From assembly GCA_958402445.1 (NCBI GenBank), contig CATXTO010000003.1, positions 1 through 64,000 of the forward strand: a stretch of 64,000 nucleotides of DNA. Reading direction: 5' to 3'. Source of the stretch: an uncultured Eubacteriales bacterium (GTDB lineage Bacteria; Bacillota; Clostridia; Oscillospirales; Oscillospiraceae). Positions 57,668 through 64,000 of this stretch are shown piece by piece. A model generated the notes under the pieces. That model worked only from the letters and a program-made list of their open reading frames with translations. It was not told the origin of the DNA and did not search any database. Position 1 is the stretch's first letter. Every line of letters starts with the position of its first letter. The translations under genes were made by a program, and so were the position numbers.

Positions 57668-58435
57668 ATGGCTGTCGTATCTATGAAACAACTGCTGGAA
57701 GCCGGCGTGCATTTCGGTCACCAGACCCGCCGGTGGAACCCCAAAATGGCCCCCTATATCTATACGGAGCGGAATGGTATTTATATCATTGACCTGCAGA
57801 AGACCGTGAAAAAGCTGGAGGAGGCCTATTCCTTTGTCCGGGATCTGGCCGCCAACGGCGAGAGCGTCCTGTTTGTTGGGACCAAGAAGCAGGCCCAGGA
57901 CGCCATCAAGGAGGAGTCCGAGCGGGCGGGCCAGTTCTTCGTGAACGCCCGTTGGCTGGGCGGCATGCTGACCAACTTCCGTACCATGCGCACCCGGATT
58001 GACCGGCTGGCCCAGCTGCGCAAAATGGAAGAGGACGGGACCTTTGCCATGCTGCCCAAAAAGGAAGTCATCAAGCACCAGGGCGAGATCGCCAAGCTGG
58101 AAAAATACTTGGGCGGTGTGAAGGAAATGAAGAAGCTCCCTGGCGCGCTGTTCATTGTGGACCCCCGCAAGGAGCGCAACGCCATCGCAGAGGCCCGGAA
58201 GCTGAATATTCCCATCGTGGCCATTGTGGATACCAACTGTGACCCGGATGAGATCGACTACGTCATTCCGGGCAACGACGACGCCATTCGGGCCATCCGC
58301 CTGATTGCCGGCACGATGGCAAACGCCGTGCTGGAGGGCCGTCAGGGCGAGAGCTATCAGGAGGCTGCATCTCCCGCTCCCGCTGCTGTGGAAGCCCCCG
58401 CCCCCGTCGCCGCACCTGCTGCGGAGGCCAACTGA
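57668..58435 (+). CDS. rpsB: 30S ribosomal protein S2
   Basis: A 255-residue S2. MKQLLEAGVHFGHQTRRWNP is the N-terminal signature, IYIIDLQKTVKKLEEAYSFV and VLFVGTKKQAQDAIKEES follow, and PDEIDYVIPGNDDAIRAIRL is the C-terminal signature. The last ~35 residues are a family-variable Ala/Pro tail (SPAPAAVEAPAPVAAPAAEA). GGAGAAGTGAACTC precedes ATG. It is followed by tsf, separated by an attenuator-like hairpin. Confidence 0.98.
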   Translation: MAVVSMKQLLEAGVHFGHQTRRWNPKMAPYIYTERNGIYIIDLQKTVKKLEEAYSFVRDLAANGESVLFVGTKKQAQDAIKEESERAGQFFVNARWLGGMLTNFRTMRTRIDRLAQLRKMEEDGTFAMLPKKEVIKHQGEIAKLEKYLGGVKEMKKLPGALFIVDPRKERNAIAEARKLNIPIVAIVDTNCDPDEIDYVIPGNDDAIRAIRLIAGTMANAVLEGRQGESYQEAASPAPAAVEAPAPVAAPAAEAN

Positions 58436-58444
58436 GTTGATATG

Positions 58445-58472
58445 GTGCCCACTTCGGTGGGCACTTTTCCCC
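58445..58472 (+). terminator. Attenuator-type hairpin between rpsB and tsf
   Basis: GTGCCCAC-TTCG-GTGGGCAC followed by TTTTCC, right after the rpsB stop. The UUCG loop makes it very stable; partial termination would set the S2 to EF-Ts ratio. Confidence 0.8.
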
Positions 58473-58504
58473 AAAAGACCGATTTGTACAGGAGGATGAA
58501 AGGT

Positions 58505-59428
58505 ATGGCATTTACTGCCGCTGATGTGAAGAAACTGCGCGAGATGACCAATGTGGGTATGATGGACTGTAAGAAGGCCCTGACTGCCTCTGACGGTGAT
58601 ATGGATAAGGCCGTGGAGTGGCTCCGGGAAAAGGGACTGGCGGCTGCGGCGAAGAAATCCGGCCGCATCGCAGCAGAGGGCGCTGTGTGCGCCATGGTGG
58701 AAAACGGCGTAGGCGCGATTGTGGAAATCAACTGCGAAACCGATTTCGCCGCGCAGTCCGACAAGTTCACGGGCTTTGTGCAGGATGTGACCCAGGTGGT
58801 GCTGCAAGAAAATCCCGCCGATATGGACGCCCTGCTGGCCGCCAAGTACCCGGGAACGGACAAGACCGTGAGCGAGATGATTCCGGAAAAGGTCCTGGTG
58901 ATTGGGGAAAACCTAAAGATCCGCCGCTTTGCCCGGTACGATACCGGCGTCACCGTGCCCTACGTGCATATGGGAGGCCGGATTGGCGTGCTGGTGAATT
59001 TGGAGGTGGAGGGCATTGAGCCCGCTGCCGTCACCGAGCTGGGGAAGGATCTGTGTATGCAGGCGGCCGCCATGAATCCGGCTTTCTGTGACAAGTCCGA
59101 CGTGGATCAGTCGACTCTGGACAAGGAAAAGGAAATCCAGATGGCCCTGGCGATGAACGAGAATGAGAAGGCTGCCAAGCCGAAGCCCCAGAATATCATT
59201 GAAAAAATGGTCATGGGCCGTATCGGCAAGTACTACGAGGAAAACTGCCTGATGCAGATGGAGTTCGTCAAAGAGAAGGGCGTTTCCGTGGAGCAGCACG
59301 TGGCGGCTGTGGCCAAGGAGTTGGGCGGTAAAATTGCCGTGAAGTCCTTTATCCGCTTTGAAAAGGGCGAAGGCATTGAGAAAAAGCAGGAGGACTTTGC
59401 CGCGGAGGTCGCCGCGCAGTTGAAGTAA
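58505..59428 (+). CDS. tsf: Elongation factor Ts
   Basis: A 307-residue EF-Ts, the GDP/GTP exchange factor of EF-Tu. FTAADVKKLREMTNVGMMDC (~3-22) includes the TGAGMMDCK-type signature, here TNVGMMDCKKAL; ALTASDGDMDKAVEWLREKG and VEINCETDFAAQSDKF (TDFVA motif) complete the core, and MGRIGKYYEENCLMQMEFVK begins the C-terminal domain. ATG 58505 follows AGGAGGATGAAAGGT; an in-frame upstream Met lies inside the hairpin. Confidence 0.98.
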   Translation: MAFTAADVKKLREMTNVGMMDCKKALTASDGDMDKAVEWLREKGLAAAAKKSGRIAAEGAVCAMVENGVGAIVEINCETDFAAQSDKFTGFVQDVTQVVLQENPADMDALLAAKYPGTDKTVSEMIPEKVLVIGENLKIRRFARYDTGVTVPYVHMGGRIGVLVNLEVEGIEPAAVTELGKDLCMQAAAMNPAFCDKSDVDQSTLDKEKEIQMALAMNENEKAAKPKPQNIIEKMVMGRIGKYYEENCLMQMEFVKEKGVSVEQHVAAVAKELGGKIAVKSFIRFEKGEGIEKKQEDFAAEVAAQLK

Positions 59429-59749
59429 ATTCAAGTTCTTTTGCTTCCAAGTTATAAAGCAGCCCGGGCCGGCTTCCGCGGAAGCCGGCCCGTTTCGTTC
59501 CTGCGGCGGTAGTGACAGGATTGTTGGGGGAAACGCCTTGGAAGACCGTCTGGGAGTGCCCTCCGCCTCGTGTGATCCTCGGCAAGCGAAGCTCGCCCCT
59601 ACATGGCCAGGTCAAGGTTCCGTTCTGCTCCCTGATCCTGTCGGCCTACACCTTTGGCTTTTTAAACAAACGGAGGAGGGAACGATTCAGATCGTTCCCT
59701 CCTGTTTTAGCTTGAGCTATCCAGTTGTGGACGCCGCGGTTGTGCCGAA
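59429..59749. other. Intergenic region between converging tsf and SPFH genes
   Basis: It has a tsf terminator hairpin (GGGCCGGCTTCCGC/GGAAGCCGGCCC, 59466-59495), one repeat half (59579-59602) and a repeat-derived bidirectional terminator (59675-59708). Nothing else is recognisable. Confidence 0.7.
59675..59708. terminator. Bidirectional terminator made from a repeat half
   Basis: GGAGGGAACGAT-TCAG-ATCGTTCCCTCC followed by TGTTTT on plus and CGTTTGTTT on minus. The stem core matches the AACG flavour of the dispersed hairpin repeat. Confidence 0.75.
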
Positions 59750-60682
59750 TTATTCTTCCTTCACTCCTTTGACGCTCTCCACGATCCCCTCGGCCAGGCC
59801 GGCCAGACCCTGAATCTCCGAGGGAATGATGATCTTGGTGGCCTTGCCGTCCGCCACCTTTTGCATGGCCTCCAGGGCCTTGAGTTTAATAACCTGATCG
59901 TTGGGGCAGGCTTGATTTAGCATCCGCAGGGACTCGGCCATGGCGGTCTGTACGGAGATAATCGCCTTGGCCTCGCCGTCGGCCCGCAGGATGGAGGACT
60001 GCTTCTCGGCTTCCGCCTTCAAAATGGCGGCTTGCTTGGCTGCGTCGGCCCGGAGGATAACGGATTCCTTTTCACCCTCGGCCACCAGAATGGAGGAACG
60101 CTTGGAGCCCTCGGCCACCAGAATCGCCTGCCGGCGGTCCCGCTCAGCCTTCATCTGCTTTTCCATGGAGCTTTGGATATCCGCGGGAGGCAGAATGTTC
60201 TTCAGCTCCACTCGGTTGACCTTGATGCCCCAGGGATCCGTGGCCTCGTCCAGGATGGCCCGCATTTTCGTGTTGATCACGTCCCGGCTGGTCAGGGTCT
60301 GGTCCAGCTCCAGGTCGCCGATGATGTTCCGCAGGGTGGTGGCCGTGAGGTTCTCCATGGCCATCATGGGCTGCTCTACTCCGTAAGCATAGAGCTTGGG
60401 GTCCGTAATCTGAAAATAGACCACGGTGTCGATCTGCATGGTCACGTTGTCCTTGGTGATGACGGGCTGAGGCGGGTAGTCCAGCACCTGTTCCTTCAGG
60501 CTGACCCGCTTGGCCACCTTCTCCAAAAAGGGGATTTTAAAGTGAATCCCGACCCCCCAGACGGCGGAGAAGGCGCCCAGGCGCTCGATGACATAGGCCT
60601 GGGACTGCTGCACGACCCGGATGTTCCGGATCAGAATGAGGAGTACGATAACGATAATTGCTGCGATCCAAATCCATTCCAT
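59750..60682 (-). CDS. SPFH/band-7 membrane protein (stomatin-like)
   Basis: A 310-residue flotillin/stomatin-type protein. One N-terminal membrane segment (WIAAIIVIVLLILIRNIRVV, ~4-23) is followed by the SPFH domain, VVQQSQAYVIERLGAFSAVW to LRNIIGDLELDQTLTSRDVI (~22-140), and a long coiled coil of AEGSKRSSILVAEGEKESV-type repeats (~185-250). Such proteins form membrane rings, often with an NfeD partner, as encoded directly upstream here. ATG 60682 follows GGAGGTAAACAGT; an earlier in-frame ATG overlaps that site. Role unknown, likely membrane microdomains. Confidence 0.94.
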   Translation of the reverse strand: MEWIWIAAIIVIVLLILIRNIRVVQQSQAYVIERLGAFSAVWGVGIHFKIPFLEKVAKRVSLKEQVLDYPPQPVITKDNVTMQIDTVVYFQITDPKLYAYGVEQPMMAMENLTATTLRNIIGDLELDQTLTSRDVINTKMRAILDEATDPWGIKVNRVELKNILPPADIQSSMEKQMKAERDRRQAILVAEGSKRSSILVAEGEKESVILRADAAKQAAILKAEAEKQSSILRADGEAKAIISVQTAMAESLRMLNQACPNDQVIKLKALEAMQKVADGKATKIIIPSEIQGLAGLAEGIVESVKGVKEE

Positions 60683-60727
60683 ACTGTTTACCTCCATTTT
60701 TTTCATTTCACGCTTTTTTTGGTATGC

Positions 60728-61174
60728 TTATTTGGCGGGAACCTCCGCCGGAGATACAAAAACCTTGACGCCTTCAATCCGGTCCACAATGACCTGGGCC
60801 CCGGCGGGAATGGGGTCGCCATCGGTGCTCCGGGCGGTCCATACCACGCCGCCTACCTTCGCCGAGCCCTGGGCACTGATGTTGTCAATATTCTCCGTGA
60901 CCACGGCGGTTTTCCCGATGAGGCTCTCCACATTGGTACGGGTCAGCTTGGGTGTGACAAATTTTCGGACCAGGGGCCGCAGGCTGGCCAGCAGCGCCAC
61001 GGATACGGCGAGGAACAGCAGTACCTGTAGCCAGATCGGGGCGCCGCAGATGGCCGCGATGAGGGCAACCAGGGTGCCGGCCATGAACCAAATTGAAACA
61101 AGGGAAACGGTTGCGGCCTCAGCAATGCCGAACAGGACCAAAGCCGAGAACCAAATCGCCACGACGATCTCCAT
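60728..61174 (-). CDS. NfeD-like protein
   Basis: A 148-residue membrane protein. Two or three hydrophobic segments (WFSALVLFGIAEAATVSLVS, WFMAGTLVALIAAICGA, WLQVLLFLAVSVALLASL) are followed by the cytosolic or outer OB-fold: NVESLIGKTAVVTENIDNIS, GSAKVGGVVWTARSTDGDPI, and AGAQVIVDRIEGVKVFVSP. This is the short NfeD1b form that pairs with SPFH proteins. Its gene is 45 bp upstream of the SPFH gene. A good promoter (61210-61238) precedes it. Confidence 0.94.
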   Translation of the reverse strand: MEIVVAIWFSALVLFGIAEAATVSLVSIWFMAGTLVALIAAICGAPIWLQVLLFLAVSVALLASLRPLVRKFVTPKLTRTNVESLIGKTAVVTENIDNISAQGSAKVGGVVWTARSTDGDPIPAGAQVIVDRIEGVKVFVSPAEVPAK

Positions 61175-61209
61175 CTGTTTCCATCACCTTTCTTCATTTT
61201 GATGTTAAT

Positions 61210-61238
61210 AGCATAACAGATTTTCATAAAAAGGTCAA
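61210..61238 (-). promoter_or_regulatory. Sigma-A promoter of nfeD-SPFH
   Basis: On the minus strand TTGACC, 17 bases, TATGCT. Confidence 0.75.
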
Positions 61239-61444
61239 CAGGGTGCGGGACCTGCGTGTAAATTTTTTTGCATTTTTAACGGGATTTTTCCGGTATTTTT
61301 TAGAAAATATTTATAAATTTTCATATTATGCGGATTTTTAGTCTGATGATCGGGGAGCCGTAACCAGTTGAGGCCACGTCCGCCGGCGTTAAGCCATTAT
61401 CTGACGGCTCCAGGCGGCTCAGTTTGATTTTTTTGGGAAAAACG

Positions 61445-61473
61445 TTGCGCTTTCTCGAACTTTACAGTACAAT
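61445..61473 (+). promoter_or_regulatory. Sigma-A promoter of the methyltransferase operon
   Basis: TTGCGC, 17 bases, TACAAT; the leader to ATG 61606 is about 125 bases. Confidence 0.75.
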
Positions 61474-61605
61474 AGGGGATACTGTTTTGAAGTTTGCCTG
61501 CGTCTGCGGCGCGGTACGTCTGCAAGCAGGCCCTCGAGGCTCCGGCGCATAGCGTCCAGGGGCCGGGCGCGGGAACGATTGAATTTGGAGGTCCGGGAAG
61601 AAACG

Positions 61606-62733
61606 ATGGAAAAACTGACTTTTGTGGTGCCCTGTTTATTTGGGTTGGAGGGTTTGGCCGGCGATGAGCTGCGGCGGCTGGGGATGGAGCAGGTGCAGGT
61701 GGAAAACGGAAGGGTTCTGTTTGCCGGCGGCCCCGAGGCTTTGGTCCGGGCCAATTTGTGGCTGCGGACCGGAGAACGGGTGCTGCTGCGGCTGGCTTCC
61801 TTTTCAGCGGAAAGTTTTGAAGAGCTGTTTCAGGGCGTGTCCGCGGCGCCTCTGGAGCTGTTTATCCCCCGGGACGGCCAGTTTCCCGTGAAGGGCCATT
61901 GCCTGAACAGCAAGCTGCACAGCGTTCCCGATTGCCAGGCCATCATCAAGCGGGCGGCTGCTAAGCGGCTGGGGGAGCGGTACGGCCTGACCTGGCTGCC
62001 GGAGACCGGGGAACTGTACCAGCTTCAGTTTTCCATCCAGCAGGACCGGGTGGAGCTCTATCTGGACACCACAGGCCCCGGCCTGCACAAGCGGGGCTAC
62101 CGGGCCAGGGGGAACGACGCGCCCCTGCGGGAGACCCTGGCCGCGGGCATGGTGCTCCTCACCCGGTACCGGGGGAAGGACTACTTCTGGGACCCCTTCT
62201 GCGGCTCCGGTACCATCCCCATTGAGGCCGCGCTCATTGCCCGGAACCGGGCGCCGGGGCTGCATCGCTCCTTTGCCTCTGAGCAATTCGCCTGGCTGGA
62301 TCGGACCCTGTTTGCCCAAGCCAGAGCGGAGGCGCCGGACCGGGAGTTTCATGGGGACTACCGCATCCTGGGCTCCGACAACGACCCCAAGAGCGTCAGC
62401 CTGGCCGCCGCCAACGCCCGAAAGGCCGGGGTGGCCCAGCAGGTTATGTTCCAGGACGGGGATGCCACGAAAATGGCGCCGCCGGCGCAAGAGGGAATCC
62501 TGGTCTGCAACCCGCCCTATGGCCAGCGGATGCTGGAGCAGCGGCAGGCCCAGGACCTGTACCGCGCCCTGGGACGCCACCTGCAAGGCGCAACAGGCTG
62601 GCGGCAGTGCGTGATCTCCTCGGAGCCGGAATTCGAGCGGTATTTTGGCCGGCGGGCGGATAAGAAACGGAAGCTATACAATGGTATGATCCAGTGTAAC
62701 TACTATATGTATCTGGGAGGCCGCCGGAAATGA
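61606..62733 (+). CDS. THUMP-domain RNA methyltransferase (RlmL/YpsC-like)
   Basis: A 375-residue protein. Residues 1-155 form a ferredoxin-like/THUMP RNA-binding part (LEGLAGDELRRLGMEQVQVE; LYLDTTGPGLHKRGYRARGN). The Rossmann domain has YFWDPFCGSGTIPIEAALIA (SAM motif I, ~185-204) and LVCNPPYGQRMLEQRQAQDL (catalytic NPPY, ~298). This matches the YpsC/RlmL family of 23S rRNA G2445-type N2-guanine methyltransferases. ATG 61606 has GGGAAG and, further back, TTTGGAGG; an in-frame TTG at 61579 is less likely. The last four bases overlap the lipid kinase gene. Confidence 0.93.
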   Translation: MEKLTFVVPCLFGLEGLAGDELRRLGMEQVQVENGRVLFAGGPEALVRANLWLRTGERVLLRLASFSAESFEELFQGVSAAPLELFIPRDGQFPVKGHCLNSKLHSVPDCQAIIKRAAAKRLGERYGLTWLPETGELYQLQFSIQQDRVELYLDTTGPGLHKRGYRARGNDAPLRETLAAGMVLLTRYRGKDYFWDPFCGSGTIPIEAALIARNRAPGLHRSFASEQFAWLDRTLFAQARAEAPDREFHGDYRILGSDNDPKSVSLAAANARKAGVAQQVMFQDGDATKMAPPAQEGILVCNPPYGQRMLEQRQAQDLYRALGRHLQGATGWRQCVISSEPEFERYFGRRADKKRKLYNGMIQCNYYMYLGGRRK

Positions 62734-63707
62734 AACATGTTTTTCTCATCAATCCCGCGGCGGGCAAACGGGACCGGAGCCAGGAATTTTATGAGCGGTT
62801 CACCGCCTTTGCCCAGGCCCGGGGCTTGGACTATGAAATCGCGGTCTCCCAAGCGCCGGGGGATTGCCGGGACCTGGCCCGGCGGGCGGCAGCGGAGGGA
62901 GCTCCCCTGCGCCTGTACGCCTGCGGGGGAGACGGGACGCTGAACGAGGTGGTCAATGGGGCCGTGGGCTTTCCCAACGCGGCGGTGACCCACTTTCCCG
63001 GCGGCTCGGGCAATGACTTTATCAAGGTGTTTCACAATTCCGCGCCGTTCGCGGACCTGGAGCAGCTCCTGGACCCTGCGGAGGCGGAATTCGACCTGAT
63101 CTCCTGTAACGGCGATTACGCACTGAACGTATGCTCTCTGGGGTTTGACGCCCGCATTGGCACCGAGATGGCCGCCTATAAGCGGCTGCCTCTGGTTTCG
63201 GGTTCTGGCGCCTACGCCCTGTCCGCGTTGGTCAATACAATTAAGGGGGTCCACGAGCCTTACACCGTGGAGCTCAACGGCCAGACCATCGCGGGGGAGC
63301 AGACCATGATTTTTGTGGGAAACGGCCGTTGGTACGGCGGCGGGTTCCAGCCGGTGCCGGAGGCGGACCCGGCCGACGGCCTGTTCGATGTGCTTTTGGT
63401 CCGAGGGGTCAGCCGGCTGACCGTGTTGCGGGTCATAGGGCCGTATAAAAACGGAGGGTATCATAACTTCCCGCAGTTCATCCGACATTTTCGAACCCGC
63501 AGTCTCACCATCCGCTGTGCCCGGGAGAATGCCATTAATTTGGACGGGGAGCTGCGACGGGCTCAAACCGTGCAAATTTCCCTGGCGCCGGAAAAACTGA
63601 GATTCTTCTACCCACGGACACTCTCTTGTGCTCCGATACCCAGAAAATTTGAGCAAAAAGAAGGAATAGGGAGAGAACGAGAGAAAGTGTGCGCTCACAT
63701 GGATTAA
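62730..63707 (+). CDS. Diacylglycerol/lipid kinase family protein
   Basis: A 325-residue DagK-type lipid kinase. HVFLINPAAGKRDRSQEFYE (~3-22) is the opening block, YACGGDGTLNEVVNGAVGFP (~65-84) the GGDGT nucleotide-binding motif, and THFPGGSGNDFIKVFH (~88) the GSGND catalytic block; IFVGNGRWYGGGFQPVPEAD (~190) is the later conserved loop. Members phosphorylate diacylglycerol or related lipids at the membrane face. The exact lipid is unknown. The start overlaps the upstream methyltransferase stop (ATGA), giving translational coupling. A GGGGATAAT/ATTATCCCC stem (63721-63754) lies behind it. Confidence 0.94.
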   Translation: MKHVFLINPAAGKRDRSQEFYERFTAFAQARGLDYEIAVSQAPGDCRDLARRAAAEGAPLRLYACGGDGTLNEVVNGAVGFPNAAVTHFPGGSGNDFIKVFHNSAPFADLEQLLDPAEAEFDLISCNGDYALNVCSLGFDARIGTEMAAYKRLPLVSGSGAYALSALVNTIKGVHEPYTVELNGQTIAGEQTMIFVGNGRWYGGGFQPVPEADPADGLFDVLLVRGVSRLTVLRVIGPYKNGGYHNFPQFIRHFRTRSLTIRCARENAINLDGELRRAQTVQISLAPEKLRFFYPRTLSCAPIPRKFEQKEGIGREREKVCAHMD

Positions 63708-63755
63708 ATCCTGGCTCATTGGGGATAATGATGGAAAAACACGGAATTATCCCCC

Positions 63756-63784
63756 TTGCAATTTCAGGTGCCATGCACTATTAT
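63756..63784 (+). promoter_or_regulatory. Sigma-A promoter of groES
   Basis: TTGCAA, 17 bases, TATTAT. Confidence 0.8.
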
Positions 63785-63791
63785 ATAGACG

Positions 63792-63818
63792 TTAGCACTC
63801 AATGGTAATGAGTGCTAA
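63792..63818 (+). promoter_or_regulatory. CIRCE operator
   Basis: TTAGCACTC-N9-GAGTGCTAA, an exact match to the HrcA operator, directly after the groES promoter. It places groES under HrcA heat-shock control. Confidence 0.97.
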
Positions 63819-63894
63819 AAAGGGCAAAATCTGTAGACCACTGCGGCCGATCCTCTGGACCGCCGCAATTCTAAATACTGCTTGGAGGTAATCA

Positions 63895-64000
63895 ATGATG
63901 AAACTGACTCCCATGGCAGACCGCGTTCTGCTGAAACCCACTGAGACGGAAGAGACCACCAAATCCGGTATTATTCTCTCCACTGCCAACAAGGAAAAGC
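63895..64000 (+). CDS. groES: Co-chaperonin GroES (cut by the window end)
   Basis: The first 35 codons are present: MKLTPMADRVLLKPTETEET (written from the second Met) is the GroES N-terminus (xLxPLxDRVLxK), followed by TKSGIILSTANKEK, the start of the mobile loop. It caps the GroEL chamber. Two ATGs are adjacent (63895, 63898), with GGAGGTAATCA upstream. The remainder and groEL lie beyond the window. Confidence 0.97.
   Translation, partial: MMKLTPMADRVLLKPTETEETTKSGIILSTANKEK

Larger units (their letters stand above)
61175..61605. other. Intergenic region with divergent promoters
   Basis: Minus strand: nfeD promoter at 61210-61238. An AT-rich segment lies at 61255-61340. A weak GAGCCGT/ACGGCTC stem (61355-61410) is followed by a T7 run at 61428-61434. 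Plus strand: the methyltransferase promoter at 61445-61473. No gene seen. Confidence 0.6.

Overview
The window reads as chromosome of a G+C-rich, spore-forming member of the Clostridia. Gene content and order point to Oscillospiraceae of the Flavonifractor/Lawsonibacter/Oscillibacter type (inference). Firmicute signs are the dnaG-sigA pair, a long SRP RNA directly before dnaX-ybaB-recR, rpsT divergent from the germination protease gpr, sigG followed by a YlmC/YmxH gene, a perfect CIRCE before groES, an ECF vitamin-transporter module, and AGGAGG-type ribosome binding sites with sigma-A promoters. No rRNA, tRNA, insertion sequence or CRISPR array was seen.

Layout. 1-9 kb is an accessory region: hairpin repeats, an XRE regulator, and a 2431-residue exported Rhs/YD-repeat protein whose C-terminal domain carries PD-(D/E)XK nuclease signatures. 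A gene 20 bp downstream is the likely immunity gene. 9-14 kb holds tex, birA, a nitroreductase, a small membrane protein and an AT-rich acetyltransferase. After a repeat block come ackA-pepT (minus strand), then tmcAL, rpmE, hflX, yigZ-type, dgt, dnaG and sigA. Next to sigA is a strongly degenerate sigma-70 paralogue, then acpP, the SRP RNA and dnaX-ybaB-recR. 30-35 kb is mostly minus strand: AraC regulator, acetyltransferase, tcdA, a membrane-anchored parvulin foldase, a probable structured RNA, a DUF1292 gene and a small exported protein. 35-47 kb is plus strand: a class A penicillin-binding protein with an inserted zinc ribbon, an rRNA-type methyltransferase, ecfA1-ecfA2-ecfT-truA, a DUF5711 gene, a ClpE-type ATPase, and a metalloprotease-like/acetyltransferase pair. 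47.7-48.3 kb is a tandem array of the hairpin repeat. 48-54 kb (minus strand) has recG, an AbrB-regulated ABC exporter, and a MarR-regulated alpha-oxoamine synthase resembling serine palmitoyltransferase. 54-64 kb has rpsT/gpr, sigG, ylmC, rpsB-tsf, nfeD-SPFH, an RlmL-like methyltransferase with a lipid kinase, and the start of groES.

The window is largely housekeeping (replication, translation, transcription, envelope, sporulation). The items most worth following up are the degenerate sigma paralogue, the Rhs toxin with its candidate immunity gene, the zinc-ribbon PBP, the covarying hairpin repeat family, a candidate 6S-like RNA, the oxoamine synthase/MarR pair, and a pair of inverted DnaA boxes between gpr and sigG. 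All calls come from reading the sequence alone; no database search was run.
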